From Faecalicatena contorta (GTDB lineage: Bacteria; Bacillota; Clostridia; Lachnospirales; Lachnospiraceae), in the NCBI RefSeq assembly GCF_003149105.1, contig NZ_QGDS01000006.1:62001-126000 (forward strand): DNA of 64,000 nt, in the 5' to 3' direction. The notes under the pieces were generated by a model. The model was not told where the DNA came from. It did not search any database and was given only the letters and a program-made list of their open reading frames with translations. The position numbers and the translations under genes are program-made. Of the stretch, positions 52,473 to 59,517 are shown in pieces. The number at the start of each line of letters is the position of its first letter. The first letter of the stretch is position 1.

Positions 52473-53419
52473 TAAAGCGTGCGAGTGAGCTGCTGGCTGA
52501 TGGGAGTGTGGCACGTGTCCTTGGCTGGAAGGCCGGTGATTTGCCTTATAACCCAGAACCCGCTTACTTTGAAAATGAAGAGCAGTTACGTTCATTTGTC
52601 TATAACGGATTTTGTGGCGCAAACTTAAGTAAATACATGATTGAAGCATCAAAAATGGAAGGAAAGACACTGGTTTTCCTAAAACCCTGTGATACATACA
52701 GCTTTAATCAATTATTGAAAGAATATCGGGTTGACCGCGAAAAAGCATGGATTATTGGTGTGGGATGCCGCGGCAAGCTGGATATTGAGGCAGTGAAAAG
52801 AAGCGGGATTAAAGGAATCGAGAGCATTGCTGAAGAAGACGGTGAGTTAAAAATCAAGACGCTCTATGGTGATCAGAGTATCAGTTACGCTGAAGCGATG
52901 CTGGAACGTTGTCATAGCTGCAAGGGTAAAGAGCACCGGGTATACGATGAACTGATCGGAGAATCAGAAGAGACAGGCGACAGGGAACAGTTTGCCGGGG
53001 TTGCAGAGATTGAGGCCATGAGTCCGGAAGAGAAATTCGCTTATTTTCAGAAAGAACTGAGTAAATGCATCCGCTGTAATGCCTGCCGCAATGTCTGTCC
53101 GGCCTGCAGCTGCCGTAAATGTGTATTTGACAGCAACAAGTTTGACAGTGCCCAGAAAGCCAATACCGATTCATTTGAAGAAAAGATGTTCCATATCATC
53201 CGCGCCTTTCATGTGGCCGGACGATGTACCGATTGCGGAGAGTGCAGCCGGGTCTGCCCGGAAGGAATTCCGCTTCATCTGTTTAATCGTAAGTTTATTA
53301 AAGATATTGATGAGTTATATGGTGAATTCAGGGCCGGTGAAGATGCTGAGACAAAAGGACCGCTGACTGACTTTACATTTGAAGATGCAGAGCCGGGTGT
53401 GGTGGCAGAAAGGGGATAA
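52460..53419 (+). CDS. FlxC-like 4Fe-4S dicluster protein
   Basis: A 319-residue iron-sulfur protein. The N-terminal half has no clusters except scattered Cys (FLKPCDTYSFNQLL, HSCKGKEHR). The C-terminal half carries CIRCNACRNVCPACSCRKC and CTDCGECSRVCPEGIPL. The pattern and place, between FlxD-like and FlxB-like genes, match the third iron-sulfur subunit of Flx oxidoreductases. It probably relays electrons towards the MvhD-like subunit. The assignment to FlxC rather than a related F420-hydrogenase beta-type protein is by context. Confidence 0.75.
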   Translation: MQELVKRASELLADGSVARVLGWKAGDLPYNPEPAYFENEEQLRSFVYNGFCGANLSKYMIEASKMEGKTLVFLKPCDTYSFNQLLKEYRVDREKAWIIGVGCRGKLDIEAVKRSGIKGIESIAEEDGELKIKTLYGDQSISYAEAMLERCHSCKGKEHRVYDELIGESEETGDREQFAGVAEIEAMSPEEKFAYFQKELSKCIRCNACRNVCPACSCRKCVFDSNKFDSAQKANTDSFEEKMFHIIRAFHVAGRCTDCGECSRVCPEGIPLHLFNRKFIKDIDELYGEFRAGEDAETKGPLTDFTFEDAEPGVVAERG

Positions 53420-53422
53420 TGT

Positions 53423-54454
53423 ATGTATAAGATCAAAACTGAAAATCTAACGGCATTATTCCAAAAAATTGCCGGTTATCAGGAACTTTATTTACCGGTC
53501 CGTAATGCCGGTCAAGTCAATTATGCAAACTGGAGTGATGAGGCCGAGGTGGATCTGAATGTGCTTAATACGGTAAAGTCACCAAAGGATGCCTTTTTTC
53601 CGCAGAGTGAGACTTTGTATGCCTGTAAACGGGATGGCAAGAAGATTACCATTGAACCGGAACAATTAAAAAGTCAGGATTTCGTAATCTTTGGTATGAG
53701 ACCATGTGATTTGAAAGGTGTTGAAGTCCTTGATAAAGTGTTCCTGGCAGATCCGCTGGATACCTTTTATGCGGCCCGCCGCGATCATGGAACGATTGTT
53801 GCGATGGCTTGTAATGAACCCGAGGAAACCTGCTTTTGCAAGGTTTTTGGAATAGATGCAGCAGAACCAAGTGCCGACGTTGCAACCTGGATGGCGGGGG
53901 CAGAATTATATTGGGAGCCACTTACTGAAAAAGGTGAAGCCCTTACCGAAATGGTTAGGGAATTACTGGATGATGGCAGTGAAGAGGCAGTCGAAGAAGT
54001 GAAGACTAATATCCGGCGGATTATTGCAAAACTGCCGTATTCTGACTTGTCTACAGACGGCTGGAATGGTGAAGCGTTGGACGAGAAGTTTAATTCCCAA
54101 TTGTGGGATGAACTATATAAACCCTGTCTGGCCTGCGGAACTTGTACTTTTGTCTGTCCGACATGCCAGTGTTATGATATTAAAGATTATGATACCGGGA
54201 ATGGAGTGCAGCGTTACCGCTGCTGGGATTCCTGTATGTACTCTGATTTTACGATGATGGCTCACGGGAATAACCGGACCAATCAGATGCAGCGTTTTCG
54301 CCAGCGCTTTATGCATAAACTGGTATATTTCCCGGCTAATAACGATGGGATGTACTCATGTGTCGGGTGTGGACGATGTGTGGCAAAATGCCCGTCATCA
54401 CTGAATATCGTTAAAGTGGTAAAAGCATTTCAGAATCAGGGAGGTGAACAGTAA
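53423..54454 (+). CDS. FlxB/AsrA-like 4Fe-4S protein
   Basis: A 343-residue protein similar to anaerobic sulfite reductase subunit A and to hydrogenase-linked iron-sulfur subunits. FVIFGMRPCDLKGVEVLDKVF is typical of the N-terminal domain; the C terminus has CLACGTCTFVCPTCQCYDIKD and CVGCGRCVAKCPSSLNI, binding two [4Fe-4S] clusters. Its stop overlaps the next start (TAATG), as expected for subunits of one complex. No sulfite reductase catalytic subunit is present, so the Flx reading is preferred. Confidence 0.82.
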   Translation: MYKIKTENLTALFQKIAGYQELYLPVRNAGQVNYANWSDEAEVDLNVLNTVKSPKDAFFPQSETLYACKRDGKKITIEPEQLKSQDFVIFGMRPCDLKGVEVLDKVFLADPLDTFYAARRDHGTIVAMACNEPEETCFCKVFGIDAAEPSADVATWMAGAELYWEPLTEKGEALTEMVRELLDDGSEEAVEEVKTNIRRIIAKLPYSDLSTDGWNGEALDEKFNSQLWDELYKPCLACGTCTFVCPTCQCYDIKDYDTGNGVQRYRCWDSCMYSDFTMMAHGNNRTNQMQRFRQRFMHKLVYFPANNDGMYSCVGCGRCVAKCPSSLNIVKVVKAFQNQGGEQ

Positions 54455-55308
54455 TGAGTGAATGTACCTGTAAGAAAGACTATCAACTCGATACTTTAAT
54501 CCCGCAGGTGGGAGTCGTCACCGATATCCGTCAGGAAACACCGGATGTAAAGACCTTTCGGGTCAATGCACCCGAAGGCGGAAAGCTTTTTGAACATATG
54601 CCGGGACAGTGTGCGATGGTATGTGTGCCTGGAATCAGTGAAGGAATGTTTTCCATTACATCTTCACCGACCAATAAAGAGTTCCAGGAATTCAGTATTA
54701 AGAAGTGTGGGATTTTAACTGACTATCTGCATGATTTGGAAGCGGGCAGCGAGATTACCGTCCGTGGTCCTTATGGCAATAACTTTCCGGTTGAGACGGA
54801 ACTAAAAGGGAAAAATTTATTATTTATTGCCGGTGGTATCGGTCTGGCTCCGCTTCGTTCGGTAATTAACTACGTTCTGGATAACCGTGATAATTACGGT
54901 ACGGTAGATATCCTTTATGGCGCCCGGACAGCAAATGACTTGGTGCAGTTAAAGGAGATTCAGGAAGTCTGGATGAATACCAAAGGCGTGAATGTTCATC
55001 TGACGGTTGACTGTGAGGAGGAAGGATGGGACGGAAATGTTGGGTTTGTTCCGGCTTATCTGAAAGAACTGGGCTTTACTACTGATAAAACAGCCCTGGT
55101 ATGCGGACCGCCGATTATGATCAAATTTGTTCTGGCAGCTCTGGAGGAACTGGGATTCAGTAAGGATCAGGTGTATACGACTTTGGAACTTAGGATGAAG
55201 TGTGGTGTTGGAAAATGCGGGCGCTGTAATATCGGTTCCAAATATGTATGTAAAGATGGTCCGGTGTTCCGCTGTGACGAGGTAGATGAGTTACCGGATG
55301 AATATTAG
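54454..55308 (+). CDS. FlxA/AsrB-like FAD/NAD(P)-binding oxidoreductase
   Basis: A 284-residue ferredoxin-reductase fold. FAD domain at residues 20-110 (MFSITSSPTNKEF), NAD(P) domain with GGIGLAPLRSVI and LVCGPPIMIKFVL, and a C-terminal [2Fe-2S] ligand set CGVGKCGRCNIGSKYVC as in dihydroorotate dehydrogenase electron-transfer subunits. It is the likely entry point for NADH electrons into the Hdr complex. The ATG overlaps the previous stop by one base. Confidence 0.88.
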   Translation: MSECTCKKDYQLDTLIPQVGVVTDIRQETPDVKTFRVNAPEGGKLFEHMPGQCAMVCVPGISEGMFSITSSPTNKEFQEFSIKKCGILTDYLHDLEAGSEITVRGPYGNNFPVETELKGKNLLFIAGGIGLAPLRSVINYVLDNRDNYGTVDILYGARTANDLVQLKEIQEVWMNTKGVNVHLTVDCEEEGWDGNVGFVPAYLKELGFTTDKTALVCGPPIMIKFVLAALEELGFSKDQVYTTLELRMKCGVGKCGRCNIGSKYVCKDGPVFRCDEVDELPDEY

Positions 55309-55325
55309 AAAGGACTGGTAGGAAA

Positions 55326-56000
55326 ATGCAAGAAATGATAGATGTATATTTTTTTGGTAAAAAATATAGCGTTCCGGCGGATTTGACCATTATGACCGCC
55401 ATGGAATATGCCGGTTATACCCTGAGCCGCGGCTGCGGCTGCCGTCATGGATTCTGCGGTGCGTGTGCGACGATTTACAGAGTAAAGGGAAAGAATGAGC
55501 TTAAGACCTGTCTGGCCTGTCAGACTCAGGTGGAAGCAGGAATGTATGTTGCCAGTATCCCATTTTTCCCAACGGACAAACGGACCTATGATATTGAACA
55601 GATTAAGCCGACTGAACAGATTATGATGGAGCTTTATCCGGAAATCTACAGCTGTATCGGCTGTAATGCCTGTACCAAGGCTTGTACCCAGGATTTGGAT
55701 GTGATGCAGTATATTGCTTATGCCCAGCGGGGTGATTTTGAGGCATGTGCTGAAGAATCCTTTGACTGTGTTGGCTGCGGCTGCTGCTCCACCAGATGTC
55801 CGGCCGGAATCTCTCATCCCATGGTCGGTGTGCTGGCGCGCAGATTGACCGGTAAGTATATTGCGCCGGAGACCGCTCATTTGAAAAAGCGTGTCGAAGA
55901 GGTTCGCGAGGGTGCTTTTGATGAACTGATTGAGCAGATTATGCAGAAGCCCATTACTGAGATGAAAGAACTTTATAACACCAGAGAGATTGAAAAATAG
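55326..56000 (+). CDS. frdB: Fumarate reductase/succinate dehydrogenase iron-sulfur subunit
   Basis: A 224-residue SdhB/FrdB-like protein. The plant-type [2Fe-2S] site uses Cys37, 39, 44, 47 and 62 (GCGCRHGFCGAC). CIGCNACTKAC and CVGCGCCSTRCP give two [4Fe-4S] clusters, where classical FrdB has one [4Fe-4S] and one [3Fe-4S]. No quinone-anchor gene is adjacent, so it is not a membrane enzyme. In methanogen thiol:fumarate reductase, TfrB is an FrdB-like half fused to an HdrB-like half; here these halves are separate genes of one operon. Confidence 0.85.
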   Translation: MQEMIDVYFFGKKYSVPADLTIMTAMEYAGYTLSRGCGCRHGFCGACATIYRVKGKNELKTCLACQTQVEAGMYVASIPFFPTDKRTYDIEQIKPTEQIMMELYPEIYSCIGCNACTKACTQDLDVMQYIAYAQRGDFEACAEESFDCVGCGCCSTRCPAGISHPMVGVLARRLTGKYIAPETAHLKKRVEEVREGAFDELIEQIMQKPITEMKELYNTREIEK

Positions 56001-56015
56001 GGAGGGGATTTTTTT

Positions 56016-57617
56016 ATGATTACAGAAGCAATGCGCGAGTCTATGAAAAATGTAGAAGCAACCCGTGCCGAGCGTATGGGTGTTGAGCCGAAACGTATGA
56101 CCGCGGAAGAAAAAGATACCCTTCTCAAGGCGTATCATCCTGATTACCGTGAAAATGGTTTTGCAGATATTAAAATCGGACCTAATAAAGGACAGAAAGT
56201 ACCTGCTGAATTGGGCAACTTATTGAATTCCAACAGCCGCATCTTAAATGAAAAGATCGATCTTGGCAAAGTGGATTATGAAGCCGACGTTCTGGTCATC
56301 GGGGGCGGCGGTGCCGGTGCATCGGCAGCAATTGAAGCTCACGAAGCCGGAGCCAATGTGATAATGGTAACCAAGCTGCGAATCGGTGATGCCAATACGA
56401 TGATGGCAGAAGGTGGGATTCAGGCCGCTGATAAAGAAAACGATTCCCCGGTTCAGCATTATCTGGATGCCTTTGGCGGCGGTCATTTTGCGGCGCGTCC
56501 GGAACTACTGAAGCGTCTGGTGATGGAAGCGCCGGATGCAATCAAGTGGCTGAATGAACTGGGCGTTATGTTTGATAAAGATGCTGACGGTAGAATGGTT
56601 ACTACTCACGGCGGTGGAACTTCCCGGAAACGGATGCATGCCTGTAAGGATTATTCCGGTGCAGAGATTATGCGGACCCTGCGTGATGAGGTGCTGAACC
56701 GTGATATTCCGGTTGTTGAATTTACTGCAGCAGTAGAGCTGATTAAAGATGACAAAGGCCAGGCAGCGGGAGCAGTTTTGCTGAATATGGAGACCGGAGA
56801 TTATATGGTGGCAAAAGCAAAAACAGTGATTATTGCCACTGGAGGAGCCGGACGTCTGCACTATCAGAATTTCCCTACCTCCAATCATTACGGGGCGACC
56901 GCAGATGGACTGGTTATGGGATACCGGGCCGGAGCAACCCTGCTTTATCAGGAAACCATTCAATATCATCCCACCGGTGTTGCCTACCCGTCACAGATCT
57001 TTGGTGCGCTGGTAACCGAAAAAGTCCGCTCTCTTGGCGCAATGCTTATTAACGCGGATGGAGAAGCATTTATGCATCCGCTGGAAACCCGTGATGTATC
57101 AGCTGCTTCCATTATACGTGAGTGCAGTGACCGCGGCAAAGGTGTGGAGACACCGCTGGGCAGCGGTGTGTGGCTGGATACTCCGATGATTGAAATACTT
57201 GGTGGCGAAGGGACAATTGAAAAACGAATTCCGGCGATGCTGCGGATGTATTTAAACTATGACATTGATATGCGCAAAGAACCGATTCTTATCTATCCAA
57301 CCCTGCATTACCAAAACGGGGGATTGGAAATCGGCGGCGAAGGATTTACAAAAGCTATTGATAATCTCCTGGTAGCCGGTGAAGCAGTTGGAGGAATCCA
57401 TGGTAAAAACCGTTTGATGGGAAATTCTCTCCTTGACATCATTGTATTTGGACGCAATGCCGGAAAGGCAGCAGCTCAAAAAGCGAAGAAAACAAAATTA
57501 GGTACACTTAATCTGGATCATGTAGTACAATATGCAGAGGAACTTAAAAAAGCCGGTGTTGAAGCGGACAATATATCACCATTGTTACTGCCGCAATATG
57601 CCCGTCATGAAAGATAG
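56016..57617 (+). CDS. frdA: Soluble fumarate reductase flavoprotein subunit
   Basis: A 533-residue SdhA/FrdA-family flavoprotein. About 90 residues of N-terminal extension precede the FAD site VIGGGGAGASAAIEAHEAG. Substrate-site motifs are present: QYHPTG, TRDVSAASIIRE, YPTLHYQNGGLEIG and GKNRLMGNSLLDIIVFGRNAG. The His that holds FAD covalently in membrane enzymes (H in the HS.AxGG motif) is replaced by Asn in NTMMAEGG, so FAD should be noncovalent. It should reduce fumarate to succinate in the cytoplasm, fed by FrdB and probably the Hdr-Flx complex. AGGGAGGGG precedes the ATG. Confidence 0.88.
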   Translation: MITEAMRESMKNVEATRAERMGVEPKRMTAEEKDTLLKAYHPDYRENGFADIKIGPNKGQKVPAELGNLLNSNSRILNEKIDLGKVDYEADVLVIGGGGAGASAAIEAHEAGANVIMVTKLRIGDANTMMAEGGIQAADKENDSPVQHYLDAFGGGHFAARPELLKRLVMEAPDAIKWLNELGVMFDKDADGRMVTTHGGGTSRKRMHACKDYSGAEIMRTLRDEVLNRDIPVVEFTAAVELIKDDKGQAAGAVLLNMETGDYMVAKAKTVIIATGGAGRLHYQNFPTSNHYGATADGLVMGYRAGATLLYQETIQYHPTGVAYPSQIFGALVTEKVRSLGAMLINADGEAFMHPLETRDVSAASIIRECSDRGKGVETPLGSGVWLDTPMIEILGGEGTIEKRIPAMLRMYLNYDIDMRKEPILIYPTLHYQNGGLEIGGEGFTKAIDNLLVAGEAVGGIHGKNRLMGNSLLDIIVFGRNAGKAAAQKAKKTKLGTLNLDHVVQYAEELKKAGVEADNISPLLLPQYARHER

Positions 57618-57646
57618 CAAGGAAACCAGGATGTACTTGCTGAGTA

Positions 57647-57667
57647 AGGTCTGAAAAGACCAGACCT
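57647..57667 (+). other. Hairpin between frdA and the fumarase genes
   Basis: AGGTCTG-AAAAGAC-CAGACCT, a 7-bp stem; alternatively GGTCT-GAAA-AGACC with a GAAA tetraloop. It resembles the element upstream of cat2 and lies 7 bases before the palindromic promoter motif. Confidence 0.5.
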
Positions 57668-57669
57668 AC

Positions 57670-57702
57670 CTTATTGAACATTAGTAGTTCAATAAGTATA
57701 AG
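57670..57702 (+). promoter_or_regulatory. Fumarase promoter with embedded 19-bp palindrome (copy C)
   Basis: CTTATTGAAC-N7-GTTCAATAAG (57670-57696) has perfect 10-bp arms. Its core TTGAACATTAGTAGTTCAA (57674-57692) differs from copy A at one base. TTGAAC is followed after 17 bases by TATAAG (57697-57702), so the palindrome fills the promoter from -35 to the edge of -10. The fumarase start is 22 bases beyond. Confidence 0.7.
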
Positions 57703-57724
57703 TAGCATAAGCAGGAGGAAAAAA

Positions 57725-58567
57725 ATGCGAGAAATTCAGGTAAGCCAGATAACAGATGTGATTGAGCGGCTTTGTATCGAAGCGAATGAACATCTGCCGG
57801 GTGATGTAAAAGATGCAATTCAGACTTGTCGTGCCTGTGAAGATTGGGATATCGCACAGGGCGTACTGGATCAGATTATTGAAAACTATGAAATTGCTGA
57901 TCAGCAGAATGTTCCAATCTGCCAGGATACCGGGATGGCCTGCGTATTTTTGGAAATTGGTCAGGATGTACATATTGCCGGGGGCGACTTAACAGATGCA
58001 GTCAATGAAGGTGTCCGCCGCGGATACGATAAAGGATATCTCAGGAAATCGGTTGTTGGTGACCCGGTCCGCCGCGGTAATACCGGTGATAATACGCCGG
58101 CTATGATCTATACCGAAATTGTGCCGGGAGATCAATTAAAGATTACAGTGGGACCGAAAGGATTTGGCAGTGAAAATATGAGTATGATCCGGATGTTCAA
58201 GCCTTCGGCCGGACTTCAGGGAATCAAAGACTTTATCCTGGAAGTCGTTGAAACAGCAGGACCTAACCCATGTCCGCCCATGGTGGTCGGTGTAGGCATC
58301 GGCGGCACTTTTGATAAAGCGGCATTGTTAGCTAAAAAAGCACTGATGCGCCCCATTGATACTGCTCATGAAGATCCCTATTATGCGGAGCTGGAAGTAG
58401 AGATGCTGGAAAAAGTGAATCAGCTCGGCATTGGACCCCAGGGTTTTGGAGGCCGTACGACAGCGATTGGATTGAATATTGAAACGCTGCCGACGCATAT
58501 TGCCGGAATGCCGTGTGCAGTCAATATCAATTGTCATGTAACGCGTCATAAGTCGGAGGTGATATAG
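57725..58567 (+). CDS. fumA: Class I fumarate hydratase, alpha subunit
   Basis: A 280-residue catalytic half of the two-subunit, [4Fe-4S]-dependent fumarase/tartrate dehydratase family. Cluster and active-site segments include [46 protein letters not shown], and [15 protein letters not shown]. With its partner it hydrates fumarate or dehydrates malate; the neighbouring malate dehydrogenase and fumarate reductase genes favour this over tartrate. The ATG at 57725 follows GCAGGAGG; the upstream frame runs into the promoter. Confidence 0.92.
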   Translation: MREIQVSQITDVIERLCIEANEHLPGDVKDAIQTCRACEDWDIAQGVLDQIIENYEIADQQNVPICQDTGMACVFLEIGQDVHIAGGDLTDAVNEGVRRGYDKGYLRKSVVGDPVRRGNTGDNTPAMIYTEIVPGDQLKITVGPKGFGSENMSMIRMFKPSAGLQGIKDFILEVVETAGPNPCPPMVVGVGIGGTFDKAALLAKKALMRPIDTAHEDPYYAELEVEMLEKVNQLGIGPQGFGGRTTAIGLNIETLPTHIAGMPCAVNINCHVTRHKSEVI

Positions 58568-59125
58568 ATGGAAAAATATATTCAACTGCCATTAACTGAA
58601 GAATTAGCTAAGACATTGCACGCCGGTGACACCGTATATTTAACCGGGACCATTTATACCTCCCGTGATGCCGGACATAAACGGATGTGTGAAACGCTGG
58701 AGCGCGGTGAAAAACTTCCTTTTGACCCGCAAAATGCAACGATTTATTATGTTGGCCCGACACCGGCTAAACCGGGTCAGGTAATTGGTTCAGCCGGTCC
58801 GACGACCAGCGGCCGGATGGATGCATATGCACCGACGATGATGTCGGTGGGTGCCAGGGGAATGATTGGCAAAGGGGCACGTCTGCCTGAAGTTGTAGAG
58901 GCAATGAAGAAGCACAGCGGTGTGTATTTCGGAGCCATTGGCGGAGCAGGAGCATTGCTGGCTAAATGTATTAAAAGTGCAAAATTAGTGGCATACGAAG
59001 ATTTGGGTGCAGAAGCGCTCCGGGAATTATATGTAGAAGATATGCCATTGGTAGTTATTATCGACAGTGAAGGCAATAACCTGTATGAAGATGGCAGAGC
59101 AGCCTATCTGAAACAGAAGCAGTAG
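58568..59125 (+). CDS. fumB: Class I fumarate hydratase, beta subunit
   Basis: A 185-residue C-terminal half of class I fumarase. It shows LTGTIYTSRDAGHKRM, the substrate-binding GPTTSGRMDAYAPTMM and GKGARLPEVVEAMKKHSGVYFGAIGGAGAL. It begins directly after the alpha-subunit stop. Splitting into two subunits is usual in anaerobic bacteria and archaea. It ends the metabolic cluster; no clear terminator follows for about 160 bases. Confidence 0.92.
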   Translation: MEKYIQLPLTEELAKTLHAGDTVYLTGTIYTSRDAGHKRMCETLERGEKLPFDPQNATIYYVGPTPAKPGQVIGSAGPTTSGRMDAYAPTMMSVGARGMIGKGARLPEVVEAMKKHSGVYFGAIGGAGALLAKCIKSAKLVAYEDLGAEALRELYVEDMPLVVIIDSEGNNLYEDGRAAYLKQKQ

Positions 59126-59198
59126 ACAGCTTGGAGGAAAACAGACAGAATCAACATGGGGTTCCTCAATCTCAAAGAACTATTTGATTAGAAGATAA

Positions 59199-59227
59199 TT
59201 GACATCTTCTATAATATTGACTATAAT
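59199..59227 (+). promoter_or_regulatory. Consensus promoter of the candidate small RNA
   Basis: TTGACA (59199-59204) and TATAAT (59222-59227) separated by exactly 17 bases. No protein gene starts within the following 100 bases before a terminator. Confidence 0.8.
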
Positions 59228-59233
59228 ACACTT

Positions 59234-59332
59234 AACAAGGGAGCCGTTGGTCAGCGTACACCACCTGACCGCCGGTAAGATTAAGTCTTAAAATAGCGCC
59301 TTATCTTGCTAGGACAGGGGCGCTATTTTTTG
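59234..59332 (+). ncRNA. Candidate small RNA or leader attenuator of about 100 nt
   Basis: Expected transcript from just after the promoter to the T run of the terminator. Internal pairing: ACTTAA (59230-59235) with TTAAGT (59281-59286), GGTCAG (59249-59254) with CTGACC (59265-59270), and the terminator stem AAATAGCGCC with GGCGCTATTT. TAAGAT (59277-59282) could also pair with ATCTT near 59303-59307 as an antiterminator. Either a free regulatory RNA or a riboswitch-like leader for rhaB. I do not recognise it as a known class. Confidence 0.45.
59291..59332 (+). terminator. Terminator of the candidate small RNA
   Basis: A 10-bp perfect stem (59291-59300 with 59319-59328) with an 18-base loop, followed by TTTT. 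Confidence 0.8.
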
Positions 59333-59423
59333 TGTTTAAAAATCGCTATAACAAGGGTTATAACATCCCAACGGCTCCCTGGGTGAATATATTATTGTCA
59401 ATGTCATGAAGAAAAGTGCAAAT

Positions 59424-59459
59424 AAGGACGGTCTATTAAATAAATAACGTCCTTTTTTT
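59424..59459 (+). terminator. Second terminator upstream of rhaB
   Basis: AAGGACG (59424-59430) pairs with CGTCCTT (59448-59454), followed by a T run to 59459. It would stop transcripts escaping the first terminator, so rhaB probably has its own promoter beyond it. Confidence 0.75.
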
Positions 59460-59517
59460 GTATGCTTTTTCTGATTATAATAAGTGTAGAATCGAAAAAG
59501 TACGAAGGAGGCACAAA

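Larger units (their letters stand above)
59126..59517. other. Gene-free region with several RNA signals
   Basis: 392 bases between fumB and rhaB. It holds a consensus promoter (59199-59227), a short structured transcript ending in a terminator (59234-59332), a TATAAC-AAGG-GTTATA palindrome (59347-59362), a 13-bp inverted repeat enclosing these (59238-59250 with 59368-59380), a second terminator (59424-59459) and a -10-like TATAAT (59476-59481) ahead of rhaB. No coding frame was found. Confidence 0.6.

Noticed and set aside
53423-55308. Anaerobic sulfite reductase asrAB
   Set aside because: AsrA- and AsrB-like subunits are present, but no siroheme AsrC catalytic subunit; position behind an MvhD-like gene fits Flx instead.
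55305-56138. A 277-residue minus-strand frame opposite frdB
   Set aside because: The plus strand encodes a well-conserved Fe-S protein here; the antisense translation is His/Phe-rich and unlike any family.
57725-59125. L(+)-tartrate dehydratase TtdAB
   Set aside because: Same family and size, so not excluded by sequence, but malate dehydrogenase-like and fumarate reductase genes upstream favour fumarase, and no tartrate transporter is nearby.
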